A stretch of 64,000 nt of DNA from assembly GCA_030144725.1 (NCBI GenBank), contig JASKMD010000012.1:9742392-9806391 (forward strand), in the 5' to 3' direction. Origin of the DNA: Haematococcus lacustris (taxonomy: Eukaryota; Chlorophyta; Chlorophyceae; Chlamydomonadales; Haematococcaceae). Shown piece after piece: positions 21,844 to 35,641 of the stretch (positions are counted from its first letter, which is position 1; each line of letters begins with the position of its first letter). The notes beneath the pieces are model-generated. The model did not search any database and was not told the DNA's origin. It saw nothing but the letters and a program-made list of their open reading frames with translations. The translations under genes and the position numbers were made by a program.

Positions 21844-22101
21844 GTTAAGCAGGTGTGGTGCCATGTGATTGATGCCAATGCCGTCCCCATGCTTGAACCA
21901 TGCAGCATACGAACATCTCTCCCGATGCACCGTCTCAGGCAGTCTAGGGTCTCCCTCAAACCCAACCCAACGCCTCCCCCACCTCTCGAGCCACTTGACT
22001 TCCATAGCCTTGGTGCCTAGGACCATGTCCGGGCTCAAAGTAAACTCACCCCCCATCAGCTCTCTAACGGCCAGCTGGAACTGAGCACTCCTGCCTAACA
22101 C
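21844..22101 (-). pseudogene. LINE-like reverse transcriptase remnant, proximal part
   Basis: Minus-strand reading LGRSAQFQLAVRELMGGEF ... KWLERWGRRWVGFEGDP ... SYAAWFKHGDG, ending at HLLN on the target duplication and continuing in frame in 15552-15203. The 5' side is closed by a stop, so this is a truncated old copy. RT catalytic motifs are not present here. Confidence 0.5.
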
Positions 22102-24541
<2,440 letters not shown>

Positions 24542-25226
24542 GGTTCTGTGTTCAACCAATGTCAACGTTGTTTGCTAATTGGTGGTGGTGGGGTGTCAAC
24601 GCCAAAGATTACTGCTCCACAATGGCATGCAACGTTCTCATTTTTACATCCTCCTTTTCGTTTCTGTCGACTTCATGGCAGAGCTTGTCCTCCATGCATC
24701 TCCAGGAGACACTGTACTCAATTTGGATCTCTTGAATAATCGTGATCCGCTCAAGCTCACTCACTGCCACGACACCCGACTCGCTCGCGACTAACTGACG
24801 TAAGGTTACAAGGACTAACCTCACAACGGGGCCTACCATCGGCCGCCAGGCCACTGTCAGCAGCCACCCTCGCTCAGCCCTGACACTCAATGCAGCAGCA
24901 CCTACAGCCCAGCTCCACCCTGGAGGGCGCGCCCCGCAACCAAGCGGCCAAACAGCTTTAGCTGTGTGCGCCACCACCTCGTTATGCGCACCCCCGTGAT
25001 CTGCAAGGGGCGGGGCGGAGGCGCTGCCGTGGGCTGGGAAGGGGGCGGGGTCCTGCTGCCCCACCTTCGTCATTTGCTGCTGCTGGGAGGTTGGCAGGGG
25101 GAGGAAGCTGGTGATGGAAAATCCCGCAATGAAGACGTGCAGAGGAACCGCCAGTAGAGGGCTACAGCGCAGGTTTGGTGGATGCGGCGGGTGTCCCAGG
25201 TCCCGTGCTCCACAGTGCAGCCAGTG
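24542..25226. other. convergent intergenic region between CFIm25 and DUF2358-SOUL genes
   Basis: Both genes end here. TTACA on the plus strand near 24806 (TGTAA on minus) is a possible 3' signal for the minus-strand gene. No other gene seen. Confidence 0.4.
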
Positions 25227-26408
25227 TCAGGGCAGCTCGCCTGGCCGCCACAGCTCAAAGGGCTCCACCAGCGGCACCATCACCTCATTGCGCCGCAGCC
25301 AGCCAGGCGTTCCCGGGTCGTTGTACCTGCAGCAGAAGGGTTAGGGTAGGGGCTGGGGGGAGGGGGAGGGGCTGGTGGGCAGTGGCCCCAGGGGGCCCAA
25401 GGGGGAGGGGCAGCCCAGGGGGGCCAAGGGGGAGGGGCAGCCCAGGGGCACCCACGGGGAGGGGCTAGGGGCAGCATGACAGGGGCAGCTGGCCTGGGGG
25501 CCTGGGCATTGGCGCTTGCATGCAGCCAGCGCCGGCCCCACACATCTGCACCTTTGCCCGCTACCCTGAAGGGGTGAGTCCATCCCCCTCACTCTACCCC
25601 TCACTGTACCCCTCACTCACTCTACCCCTCACTCACTCAACCCCTCACTCACTCTACTCTCACTCACTCCACCCCTCCCTGAATTACCCTGGTGGTGGGG
25701 GACCAGGCATTTTCATACGGCTGCTCCTCACCCTCCTGCTGTTGCGCTCCTGTCGCCCCTGCCTCTGGTGCTGCCTGGCTACTCAACATCAGGCGGTCAG
25801 GCCCCTGCAGCCCACCTGGCCAGCTTCCAGCCAGCTGCCTCCTGGTAAGCCACGCCATCACGCTCCAGCTCTTTTCTGCAACGCCCAAGCATCAGGCAGC
25901 GGTGGCATCCGCAGCTGCACACCATGTATCCCACACCAGCACCTCCCCCACAGCAGGAGGGCCTAGCAGGCAGAGCTCAGGCAGGCGGCAGCACGCAGCT
26001 GAGGGTCATGGAAGGCAGCAGCAGCAGGCCAGCAATCAGTCAGGTCTGCATCCCATTACTGCACAAAGACGTCACCAGCGTTGCAATGGAGTGAGGGACG
26101 TGGTGCCACTCCCTGACGAGCTTTGTGAGCCATCACCCTCTCATCACACATCCCGGGGCACTGCATGTGCCTAGAGTGCTGCACAGCCTCACACTATGGT
26201 CACACCCTGTGACCCTCCCCCTACGCTCCGCCAGTTAGGACTAGCCCTCACCCACTTCAGCTGCTGCGCCTGCTGCTGTACAGACTTGGTGTCGGCCAGG
26301 CCACCAAAGGTGCGCACCGCCCAGCAGCCCCCGCCCTCCTCAACTGCCTCCACCTCTGCTCCAGCCAGGGGGGCGGGCACTGTGGACAGCGCCTGGAACA
26401 GCGTGAAG

Positions 26409-26440
<32 letters not shown>

Positions 26441-28414
26441 GGGGCAGGGCTGACCTGACCTGACTTGGTGTGACCTGACCTGTCCTGGTGTGACCTGACC
26501 TGTCCTTGTCTGACCAGGTTTGACCTAGTGTAACCTGACCTGACTTGGTATGACCTGACCTGACTTGGTGGTGTGACCTGACCTGACTTCATGTGACCTG
26601 ACCTGATGAGCAGACGACCCGATCACGAACTGCATCACGCCCTGGCTGCTGGTGAACACGGGAGCAGTCATGGCCATCTTCTGGGCGGAGGCGTTGCCGC
26701 CAAAGATGAAGCGCGCTAGCCGGTCGAAAGCCTGCCCCCCCGGCCCTGGGCAGCAGACAGGTCATCGCATGCAAGCTGTGTTGCTCAAGCCAGGCCTCAG
26801 GGGCAGGGGGGCAACGAGGGCCATTCGGTACAGAGGACCCCCAAGAAGGTCAGGCAGCAGGAAGGTGCAGCCGAGGAGGAGGAAGGGGCTGGCCTACCCC
26901 CCGACCCTGGCAGCCAGACCAGGCAGGGTAGGGAGGGGAGGGGGCTGGCTGGCCTGCTGCTAGCCCTGGCTAGCCCTGGCTGCTGGTCCTGGCTGCTGCA
27001 CAGGCCCTGATTACAACCCTTCCCCCAACAGGACTTGGCCCCAGGGCTACGTGTCTGTGCCACGTGAGCCTGGCAGCCTCCAGAGAGTGGCCCGCAGGAC
27101 TGCATGACAACGGCTCTTGCTGCTTATGGTGGCACTCACTGGGCACACTGCAGGCCATCTGGGGTCCAAGCTGCTGCTGCGGCGGCGGCTGCTGCTGCTG
27201 CTGCTGCCCTGTCCTGCTGCTCCTGGGCTCTGCTGAGCTGCTGAAATGCCCGGCTGGCAGCCAGGCAGGCAGGGCTCAGGTGTGACCAGCGTCTGCTCAA
27301 CACACTGTAACCACCAGGCAGCTGCCCCTCAGCTTCCCAGCAGCACCCTGCCTCCCCCCCTGTTGCTGACCCACCTGCGGGGTCCACCGGGGTTGACCCG
27401 CCAGCAGCTGCGGCGTCAAGAGCCGTCTGCACGGCCAGGAAGGGGCGGTAGCGCCGCACGCTGTACCCCGCATGCCGCCTGCCAGGTCACACCCCGGTCA
27501 CATGCAGGTCGTACCCAGAGGGGTGTGCTGAGGGCGGCGGCTGTCTGTCTGCAGCTCCAGCTCCCCTGACCCCTAAACCTGTTCCCTCTTGCCTCCACCT
27601 CCCTACCTGGCCCGCCAGCTGTCGGACCCACCTCGCATTCCATCCTGGCCTACCCTGATCAGATTCAGTCGAGCCTTGCCTGACCTGGCCCGTGAATCGG
27701 CCCCGCCCCCGGCCCCGCCCCCGGCCCCGCCCCCGCCCCCGCCCCCGCCCCGCCCCCGCCCCGCCCCCGCCCCCGGCCCCGGCCCCGGCCCCGGCCCCGG
27801 CCCCGGCCCCGCCCTGCCCTGCCCTGCCCTGCCCCAACCCAGTTGCTTCCGTGCTGTGAACCTGCTTGGCTCAGTCTGGCCCGCCCCGCCCATTGGCCCC
27901 ACCCCGCCCCGCCCCGCTTCTACCTAAGCACAGTGTACTCTGGCTGCTCTAGGCCACGCGGCACCGAGTGTGTTGAGGTCAGGCCGCGCAAGAAGTCCAG
28001 GAATGCCTCCAGGGAGAAGAACTCCTGCGTGCCAGGCAGCAGGCAGGCAGCAGGCTGGTATGCAGGCAGGAGGGCAGCAGGGCAGGTGGCAGAGCTCTGT
28101 TGTCGATACATTACAGCATTTGGCTGCAGCAGCACCGCATCTGGGTGGGGACAAATACTGTAGAAGGGTCATAGTGCGGCCCTTCACAGGGCGTTGGGGG
28201 AGGGGGGCAGGGCGCCCAGGGGCAGCAGACGCAGCTGACCTGGTTGTTGATGGAGTCCCAGGTGTCGATGTGTTTGTCAATCTTGGCGTTGCGAGGGTTG
28301 AAGTGGTAGGTGGAGGTGCCTGGTGCACCACTCCAGCCGTCCAACATGAACCCACAAAAGAGGCACAAGGCAGCAGCAGCAGCGGCAGCAGGTCCAGCAG
28401 CAGGGAGGAGGAAG

Positions 28415-28452
<38 letters not shown>

Positions 28453-29110
28453 TGCAGCAGCAGCAGCAGCAGCAGCAGGGAGCAGCAGCAGGGAGCAGCA
28501 GCAGGGAGGAGGCTGGCAGCTGCTGGCACCTGTGAAGATGAGCTGTGGCGCCCACCAGCGTTCAATGGGCAGGAGGCGTGCGGGGAGGAAGTCCATGGCC
28601 ATGGTCCATCGGCTGATCACGGCGCTGTCACCGGCTGGCCGGATGTCGTGCAGCTGGAAGGTGGGCCGGAACACCTGGCCAGCAGCAGCAGCAGCAACTG
28701 GCTGGGCTGGGCCTGCGCTGCAGCTGCCAACATGACCTGGCCTACTGCTGTCAGTGGAGCTTGGACAGGAGCACGCACACAGGGGCAGCCGACACTCAGC
28801 AGCAGCAGCAGCAGCAGCAGCAGCGGCAGCAGCGGCAGCAGCGGCAGCAGCGGCAGCGGCAGTAAGAAGACCAGCAGCAGGACAGCAATAGGGACAGCAG
28901 TAGGAAGACCAGCAGCAGCAGTAGGGGCAGCAGTAGCAGCAGCATGAGATGCCCAGCGGCTATCATCAAGGAGGTAGCTGAGGTGAAGCTGTGGGGGTAA
29001 TGTGAGATGCAGGCAAAGCTGTGTGAGGTAGTGTGACCTCTGACCTCTAGCAGTCCTGCTGCTGTTGCGGCTGCTGCTGCTACTTTCCCCTGCCTGCTGA
29101 CTGCTCCCTG

Positions 29111-29148
<38 letters not shown>

Positions 29149-29220
29149 AATCTCCCCTGCCCGCTGACTGCTCCCTGCTGTTGCTGCTGCTACTTTCCCC
29201 TGCCCGCTGACTTCTCCCTG

Positions 29221-29255
<35 letters not shown>

Positions 29256-29809
29256 TGAGGGTGATGACTTGCCCTCTTGAGGAAGGCGATGTTGAAGAGG
29301 TAGCCCTGCAGGCTGGTGTACCGGGTAATGGGGTCGCGGAAGTCAACCACGCTGTCATAGGCTGAGGCGTCAATGCCCTGATTGTCAAACAAGTGAGGCA
29401 GGTCATCCCGCAAGAAGGCCATGCGCTCCTGCAGCCAGGCAGGCAGGCAGGCAGGCAGGCCAGCACAGGCAGCCTGCAGTTATTGCTGTCAGGGGGTGTG
29501 GGGGCCCACTGCACCCAGTATCTTAGTCAGGGGCCAGTGGCAGGCAGGCAGCAACACGCAGCTGACGAGCAGTCGGCAGTGGGTGCTGGCTGCTGGCTGC
29601 GGGTCAAAAGCTCGGCAGTAACTGCCCTGGCAGGCAGGCAGGCAGGCAGGCAGCCACGGGGGAGCTCAGGCCCACCACACCTCCAGGTCGATGCGCTGGC
29701 TGGCTGCAGGTGTTCGCGCCGGTGAGTGACGCCCGCGCTTCATCGGTCTGGGTGCGAGGCTGCGAGAGCTGCACGTCGATGGCGCACCACCGTGAACAGC
29801 CGAGCGCAT
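25227..29809 (-). CDS. DUF2358-SOUL haem-binding domain protein, probably plastid targeted
   Basis: Ten exons (minus): 29809-29681, 29428-29273, 28674-28530, 28319-28240, 28024-27924, 27478-27375, 26745-26603, 26392-26256, 25875-25816, 25326-25227; 384 residues, every phase matching. The N-terminus (MRSAVHGGAPSTCSSRS and on) is Ser/Ala/Arg-rich like a chloroplast transit peptide; an in-frame ATG at 29890 would add 27 residues. The DUF2358 part has FLRDDLPHLFDNQGID, VVDFRDPITRYTSLQGYLFN, SRWTMAMDFLP and KHIDTWDSINN, then EFFSLEAFLDFLRGL. The SOUL part has YSVRRYRPFLAVQT, FDRLARFIFGGN, KMAMTAPVFTS, VMQFVIG, WAVRTFGGLAD, WKLARYNDPGTP and RRNEVMVPL. The order is that of plant HBP5-type proteins, which bind tetrapyrroles in plastids; the Chlamydomonas relatives are an inference. 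The intron after exon 2 is GC-AG. Confidence 0.93.
26450..26602. repeat. intronic TGACCTGACCTG minisatellite
   Basis: Imperfect repeats of TGACCTGACCTGACTTGGTG fill the intron between SOUL exons 7 and 8 and abut the exon 7 donor. A CAG/CTG run at 26409-26436 lies beside them. Confidence 0.8.
27695..27835. repeat. intronic CCCCGCCCCCGG repeat
   Basis: Alternating CCCCG and GGCCCC units, nearly pure G/C, within the intron between SOUL exons 5 and 6. The minus (transcribed) sense is G-rich and could form G-quadruplexes. Confidence 0.8.
28366..28512. repeat. intronic CAG/CTG triplet repeats
   Basis: Several interrupted CAG runs between SOUL exons 3 and 4; on the coding strand they read CTG. Confidence 0.85.
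28796..29258. repeat. intronic CAG and CTG triplet repeats
   Basis: CAG runs near 28800-28860 and CTG runs near 29112-29150 and 29220-29255 lie in the GC-AG intron. The plus-strand orientation flips between them, so the transcript could form a long imperfect hairpin. Confidence 0.8.
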
Positions 29810-29890
29810 TGTACCGCAGAACGAGTGCCTGCGGCTAACGACACCAGCTCCAGCATGCAGTTCCTTCCCGTCATGCAGGCCGTCCTCCAA

Positions 29891-30516
29891 CTACTTCCCC
29901 GTCAGCTAGCCCCCCGTCATGCAGGCCGTCCTGTATTCCTATCCTCCTGTGGATCCCCTTTACTTCCCCACAGGAGTCAGTAACCGGTGTGTGTCCCTAA
30001 CCTAGGTCCCTAACCCTAGGAGTCGCTAGATCCCTAACCTACCTCATGCATACTCTAGCGCACACATCCCCTTTGTCAAGGGCAATCGAATTGTTTGTTT
30101 GTTCGACTCATGGCATGATGAACATGCAGTGATGGGTAATACGTGTATCGATACAGGATCAGCTGGCTACCCCTCCCATTGAACCACCAACCCCCCTAAC
30201 GATAAGGGACAACGGCTTTTCCGTACTCATTTCTGCACAAATTTACACGCGGATTGAAGCGTCGGAATGCGGCCGCGCTGAGCCACACGCTGAGCTGGTC
30301 GGGCATGTTGCCGGGTATCCGACCCTACCGAGCCTACGGACTTGATGTACGCTGACCCAGTAGCAGTGAGTCCCTGTTTAACGCGATGGATAGCGCGCGA
30401 TGTGTTAGGAGCCCGACCTCATGTCGAACATCGTGACCAACATGCGCTGGCTCAGGGGCTCTGGAACTAGGAGGAGACCACAGTAGGAGCACAGCAATGG
30501 CAGCTGCATCAATCCC
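29891..30516. other. intergenic region upstream of the SOUL gene
   Basis: No gene recognised. CCCTAACCTAGG-type repeats near 29995-30045 and a duplicated CGTCATGCAGGCCGTCCT near 29871 and 29916. Confidence 0.35.
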
Positions 30517-32681
30517 TTGTTGATTAAGCTCCAAAAGGTGCGCAAACCCTCCTCCATGCTCCCCACTCTGCTGATGCTAGTCTCACGACCATCGAACTCA
30601 ATCGAACTCTCCAGCCTTGCGTCACTAGCTAGGGAACTCACTGTGGACCCCCTGCCAAAGTCTCAACTCATCCTGAGTTATCCCAAGAGGTGTTTTAGAA
30701 GCTGGCGTGTGCACATGCCTGCAGGCATGGGCTTGTCCTCCAAATCCCACCCCTACAAATGGAGAGGGGGCAATGCTGCCCGCTGTGCGTGTTGTGTGAA
30801 GTTTGCCCCAGCTGGCAGCACTGGCTGGGTGGAGATCCATGTGGAGGGGGAAGCAGCCTCGTACCGCTCCGTACAGAGTCTACAAGCCATCGGCCAGGTC
30901 ACAGCCCAAATGTATGATGTCATCTCGGCCTGCAGAAACCTCAACCCTCCACAGGTTCCACTGGCCCATAGAACTTGCGTTGAGGCTGTTGCAGCTGCGC
31001 ATGCTGTGGGCCAGCGGCTGCAGGGGCAGGAGCCAGCCAGCCAGCTCCAGCCCATGCCCCGTCTCTGCTCCACACCCACGCAAGCATCTGCACAGCCTGG
31101 GCCAGCCCATGCGCCCTGCCCCCACCATCTCCCAGACCAACCACCCTCGCACCCATCACAGTCCCAGCTGCAGGGGTCCAGCCAGCACCACCCGGCCCTG
31201 CCGGCACTGCTGCACCTACCGGGGCTCTCCATCCTCACTAGGCCTGCCACCAACCCTGTGACCTCACCCGCCAAGGAGCAACAGCCCATCATGTGAGTGC
31301 CCCTGTTGGATGATGGGCTGACAAGGCAAGCCAGCTGCACAGCATGAGCTGCACACTCAGGTTGCAGCGTGTTATAGCCCATTCCACCTAGCACCCTGGT
31401 TGTAGCACCACTCGTCACACTCCAATGTGTGGTGTCATGCAGACACTCCACTGAGGAGCAGGACGAGCAGACCATGCCCCCAAGCATGCCCAAGCAACAA
31501 CAGGACTGGGCCACCGCAAGGTGCGCTTTTCACTCCTTAGCCCAGACCTGCACCAGCCCTGCCTTGCACCAGCCTTGCCCTGGCTATGGCCCTAGCCTGA
31601 CCTTTACTGAACTGCCTTGCCCTTCTTTGCTCCTTTGGTCCTTTGGCTGCAGGGCAATTGCTGCTGAAGTTCTCCAGCAGATACAGCAAGTACCCACACT
31701 GTTGCGCCTTCTGCGGTCACAGCCTGATAGCAAGGTGATGCTACAGTTGTCAACACTGCAAGATGCTGAGGTACTGCTTGACCGATTGGAGTTTGCCTAC
31801 AGTACATCATGCAACCCAGGTAACAAGGGAGGGAGAAGCGGGGTGAAGGGCAGGGGCGAGGGGTGGGGCTTGGAGTGGTGACAATGAATGCGGCACATGT
31901 GAAGCTGGAGGTACTCCTGAAGGTACAGCTGAAGGCTACTTGCATGCTACCTGCCCTGCCATGATGTGCTGCAGGCCCTTCTCGACATCCCAGTTGGCAG
32001 CACTACCTGGGGAGCAGGGTCCTGGCACCCCCGCACCCTTGCAGCAGGGGGCCATCCACTGCGAGGTCAATACGCCGGCTGCCAGCATGCCATCAGCCTC
32101 CATGCAGCCACTCATCCAGCTCACAGCTCACAGCACTAGCCCAACACAAAAGGAGCTTGCAACTGCCCCCCGTTGCAGCCGTTGCTGCCCTCCTGGCTGC
32201 CCGCCCGGGTGCAGCAGGCGCTGCCCCTCAGCCGCCCCCCCACCAGGGTGGTGCTGCCCCCCCTGTTGCTGAGGAGGAGGTCGAATCCCTCACCGCAGCT
32301 GCCTCTCCCTTCATTGACCCACTTGGTGAATTTGAGCAGCAGGCACGTAGGTGGCAAGCGAAGCAAGAGCGTCAGCCTTGGCTGGCCCCCCCACCCTTCT
32401 CCCCCACCCTTCTCCCACCCTTCCCCACCCCTCCGCTCTTCCCCACCCTTTCACCACCCTTCCAGCCTTCCACCCTTCCACCCATTCTCCACCCTTCAAC
32501 CCTTCTCCCCCACCTTTCTCCCACCCTTCCACCCTTCTCCACCCCTCCGCCCTTCCCCCACCCTTCTCCCCTCCCCTCTCCCTTCCTGGCCTTCCGCCTG
32601 TCCCGCTGCCTTCACCCCATCCCCTCCCTCCCCCATCCCCCATCCCCGTCCCACCACCTCCCAGCAAAACCCAGCCCCTAA
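30517..32681 (+). CDS. unrecognised spliced gene
   Basis: I do not recognise the product. Exons 30517-31292, 31443-31520, 31653-31819 and from 31975 agree in phase (2, 2, 1), which supports a real transcript. The N-terminal part has CACCVKFAPAGSTGWVEIHV and ISACRNLNPP, then a Gln/Pro-rich linker. The middle exons read EEQDEQTMPPSMPKQQQDW and the helical AAEVLQQIQQVPTLLRLLRS ... DAEVLLDRLEFAYSTS. The last exon has EEEVESLTAAASPF, DPLGEFEQQARRW and a low-complexity Pro/Phe/Leu tail (32390-32650) that may be intron instead. The start codon is uncertain. It may be host or transposon derived. Confidence 0.45.
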
Positions 32682-32689
32682 GCGCCACA

Positions 32690-33085
32690 GCTATGCGGCA
32701 GTTGTTCCTGTGTCCTTGTGAGCTTGGCCAACAGCCTGGCCTTGCCTGCTCTTTGCGCACATGCCTTCATTGCAAGTCGCGCAGGCTACAGCTGCAGCCA
32801 GATGCAGATGGCAGCGTCATGCTCACTGTGCGTCAGTATGGAAAACCATCATCAGCTGTAGGCAACCGGCCAGTTGAGCTGCTGTGCATGAGAGCACACT
32901 TCAAGGGCAGGCATGATTCAGAGGGAGGGGTGGTGAAGCAGTGGTTGAGGGGTGAGATCACCCTTCTGTGCTCATTTGCACCAGACAGCGTGATGCAGTT
33001 GTGCACCTTGGGCAAGAAGCTGAGCGTGAAACGAGTATTGCAAGGCAGTGGGGTTGCATGTGCCAACAGGCACCTTGCGTGCTGA
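32690..33085 (+). CDS. Cys-rich ORF, probable last exon of the preceding gene or separate
   Basis: Open reading AMRQLFLCPCELGQQPG, LACSLRTCLHCKSRRLQLQ, then DADGSVMLTVRQYGK and LLCMRAHFKGRHDSEGG, KKLSVKRVLQ, ending at 33085. The C-x-C ... C-x4-C-x2-C pattern suggests metal binding. Family unknown; the link to the upstream exons is not proven. Confidence 0.35.
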   Translation, partial: AMRQLFLCPCELGQQPGLACSLRTCLHCKSRRLQLQPDADGSVMLTVRQYGKPSSAVGNRPVELLCMRAHFKGRHDSEGGVVKQWLRGEITLLCSFAPDSVMQLCTLGKKLSVKRVLQGSGVACANRHLAC

Positions 33086-34090
33086 GCTACGGTACATGGT
33101 GCTGGAGCATCTGAATGAGCAGGCAGAGTGCGACTGAGCTGGCTGTGTAAGATGATGTTGAGAAAACTGGGCTCCATGCGTAAAGTGTACCGCAGTGTAC
33201 CGCAGCGGAGAACTCTGCATCCTGCGTCGTGGGTGTTGTATAGCAGCACTTGAAAGGCCCATCGCGCAGAGCGAAACCGTTCGCGCGCCTGGCAGGTTGC
33301 AGGTCACCGTGGGTGCCAGCAGCTCGGGCGCGCAGGCGCAAGCGCGACGCAAAGATAAGGCGTTCCGCGTTAAAATGACAACTCAACTCTCACCAGGCAC
33401 GCCGCAAAGTCAAATGTCCCTTACGTGGTGGTTCAATGGGAGGGGTAGCCACATCTGCACTACTTGGCATCTGTGCAGATGTCGAGGTATGCATCTGTGC
33501 TTTGTAGGGCAATCTAAACTCCTTCGCGGTTCCTTGGCTTCCTTCGCGCCACCTTTGACACGCCCTGAGGAGATTTCAAATATTATCGCATATCACGTAC
33601 AGGCCATCCCAGCATGTAAGACATGCACCGCTGAGCGCAGCGCGTCGCTGTGAGCTCCCTGCCGGCTGTCCACTCCCGCAGCCCGCCAAGCATCTGGACC
33701 AAGCGTAGCCTAGAGACCTGTCCAGCCCACGGAGTGCGGACCAATAGACCCTCTGCGCATCGCAAAGCTTCTCATCGCTCGAGTGCTGACATTTGTGCCC
33801 CTTGCAAGTGGAGCAACCGACGATGTAAGTAAGAACATTGGCCTTTGTTCCGTTGCGTAGCTGCAAAAATGAACGCGTAAGGCCCATGAATTGTGGAGCC
33901 GACTGCGACCATGCAGAGCTGCAGCAAACCCGGACCCCGGTCCAGCCACGGCGACTTCTGGGCTGAAACCACACCTGTAGGCTCGTCATGGCATAAGGTA
34001 CGCAACGGATTAGAATGCATCACGGTGCATTCAGTGTGTGCACATTGGCAGCGAATCACACCTCATGTTGTGGTGTCACGTGGCACTGGT
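33086..34090. other. non-coding stretch with a dispersed repeat copy
   Basis: No supported gene. Positions 33570-33660 resemble 61005-61100 (CGCATATCACGTACAGGCC versus CGCGTATCACATTCAAGCC, then CGCTGTGAGCTCCCT versus CGCTGTAAGCTCCCC). Confidence 0.35.
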
Positions 34091-35440
34091 GGTCACCCCG
34101 GCCATCCGTGACAGGCCTGCGCATCGCACCACGCGCTAGTGAAGGGTAGCTGAGGCTATCGCGGTAAGTCACGCGCGCTAAAACTCGCGTTTTGCATTGA
34201 AGCCTCCTTGATCACTCCGCCCGCCATTCCCGCGGACTGTGAACATGGTCGCTCGCTGCAACCTGGGGCTCAACAGGGTGCGACCGTACGTGGGTCGCAA
34301 GGCGAAGCGCAAGATTCCCTGGGTTGGGTCGGGACCCCTCATGGCCCGGGCAATTCCTGACACCTGGCCCGGGACCTGCCTGACACCTGGCCCGAGACCT
34401 GCCTAACCCTGCCTCAAAGCAAGCAGGGCATCTCACTTAAGTGTCAGAAGCACCGTGCGTGGACTTTGTTTCACTACCGTGCACTCTGCTGAAGCCTTGA
34501 CCCCATCATTCTGGGGCTTCTGTCAAGTCCTTAAACTCTATGGCCAGTGGTCCTTTCCGCGTGCTTCCATCTTTGTCGGATAGCTGGGCGGGTCTATATG
34601 CAGGGATGCACCCCCAGGCATGCTCCAGCACCTCGTGTGGCACATACAATGACAAAATGTGGCACAGGGTGAATGAGGCATGGGGCAATCTCATCACAGG
34701 GGGCGATTGGCGGCGTCCTTGGGTGCATCCCCGACGGGGTGGACCCTGTGCTACCGTTGGGCGCCCTCATCGCTACGTTTTTTGAACTGTGCGCGAAACT
34801 CAAGCCGAAAATTGCGATGGGCCATCCTGGACCCCGACGTCGCGCTGCACTGGCACACCAAAAAGCGATACGTGCCAAGGTGGTAAGCAGCGGCAGTGGC
34901 AGTGGCGGGAACCTCCATTGTGACATGTAAGGCATATGACATGTAAGGCCAAGCACCTTCGCTTAAAACTAGCAGCAGCAACTGAGCCAGTATAGCACAA
35001 CCCGATCCGGTAGATAAACTGAGCCAATAGAGGAAGTGAGCCAATAGAGCCGAAAAAGTTAACAGTGCCATGCACCCGACTTGCACCGACTTCAGCGAAG
35101 CGTGTCGTGACTCAGTCTCGTGGTGTAATGAAACGGCTCGGTAGCATGGCGCACTGCGATGGCCTACTGCGCAGTACTGCGAGGCTGCCTCTATAGTGCG
35201 AACTTTGCTACGGACGCCACGGAGCGTCTCGCCACCCTGCCCTTAAACGGGGGTCGCTGCTTGTTTGCGCTAGCTCAATTTTCGACCTGGTGGCGGGCGG
35301 TGTACTGGGACAAGGCTTCAGTGCAAAACGCGAGTTTTAGCGCGCGTGACTTACCGCGATAGCCTCAGCTACCCTTCACTAGCGCGTGGTGCGATGCGCA
35401 GGCCTGTCACGGATTGGCGGGACCAATGGCCGGGGTGACC
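34091..35440. mobile_element. 1.35-kb non-autonomous TIR DNA transposon
   Basis: The termini are inverted copies over about 115-130 bp, beginning GGTCACCCCGGCCAT and including GTGACAGGCCTGCGCATCGC and CACGCGCGCTAAAACTCGCG. The left copy lacks about 13 bp (TGGTCCCGCCAAT) present in the right copy. It is flanked by a 4-bp direct repeat TGGT (34087-34090 and 35441-35444). No ORF of note inside. The superfamily is not assigned. Confidence 0.75.
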
Positions 35441-35641
35441 TGGTGTAGCGTTTAGGCATGAAACTTGTGTGGTGTGTTAATAGTGCTCATTGGAACACCT
35501 TGCCATTTAGTTCTAAAATTGTACCGTACTCTCCCTTCTGATTCCCTATCCCGAATCGTTTTTTGTCCTTCGGGAAACCGGGAATGATTAAACAATGTAA
35601 TATTTGGGTCTTTCGGGAAGTAGTCAAACAATGAGTTGACC
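35441..35641. other. AT-richer spacer
   Basis: Contains repeats around CCTTCGGGAA and TTTCGGGAAGTAG; no gene. Confidence 0.3.

Noticed and set aside
24609..25073. 154-codon minus ORF beyond the SOUL stop
   Set aside because: No known domain, sits in the convergent 3' region, compositional.
29990..30050. Telomere-like CCCTAACC repeats
   Set aside because: Only a few irregular units, and not the CCCTAAAA type expected in green algae.
32351..32670. Pro/Ser/Phe-rich frames
   Set aside because: CCCACCCTTCTCC low-complexity repeat gives three open frames; coding status undecided and not listed as its own gene.
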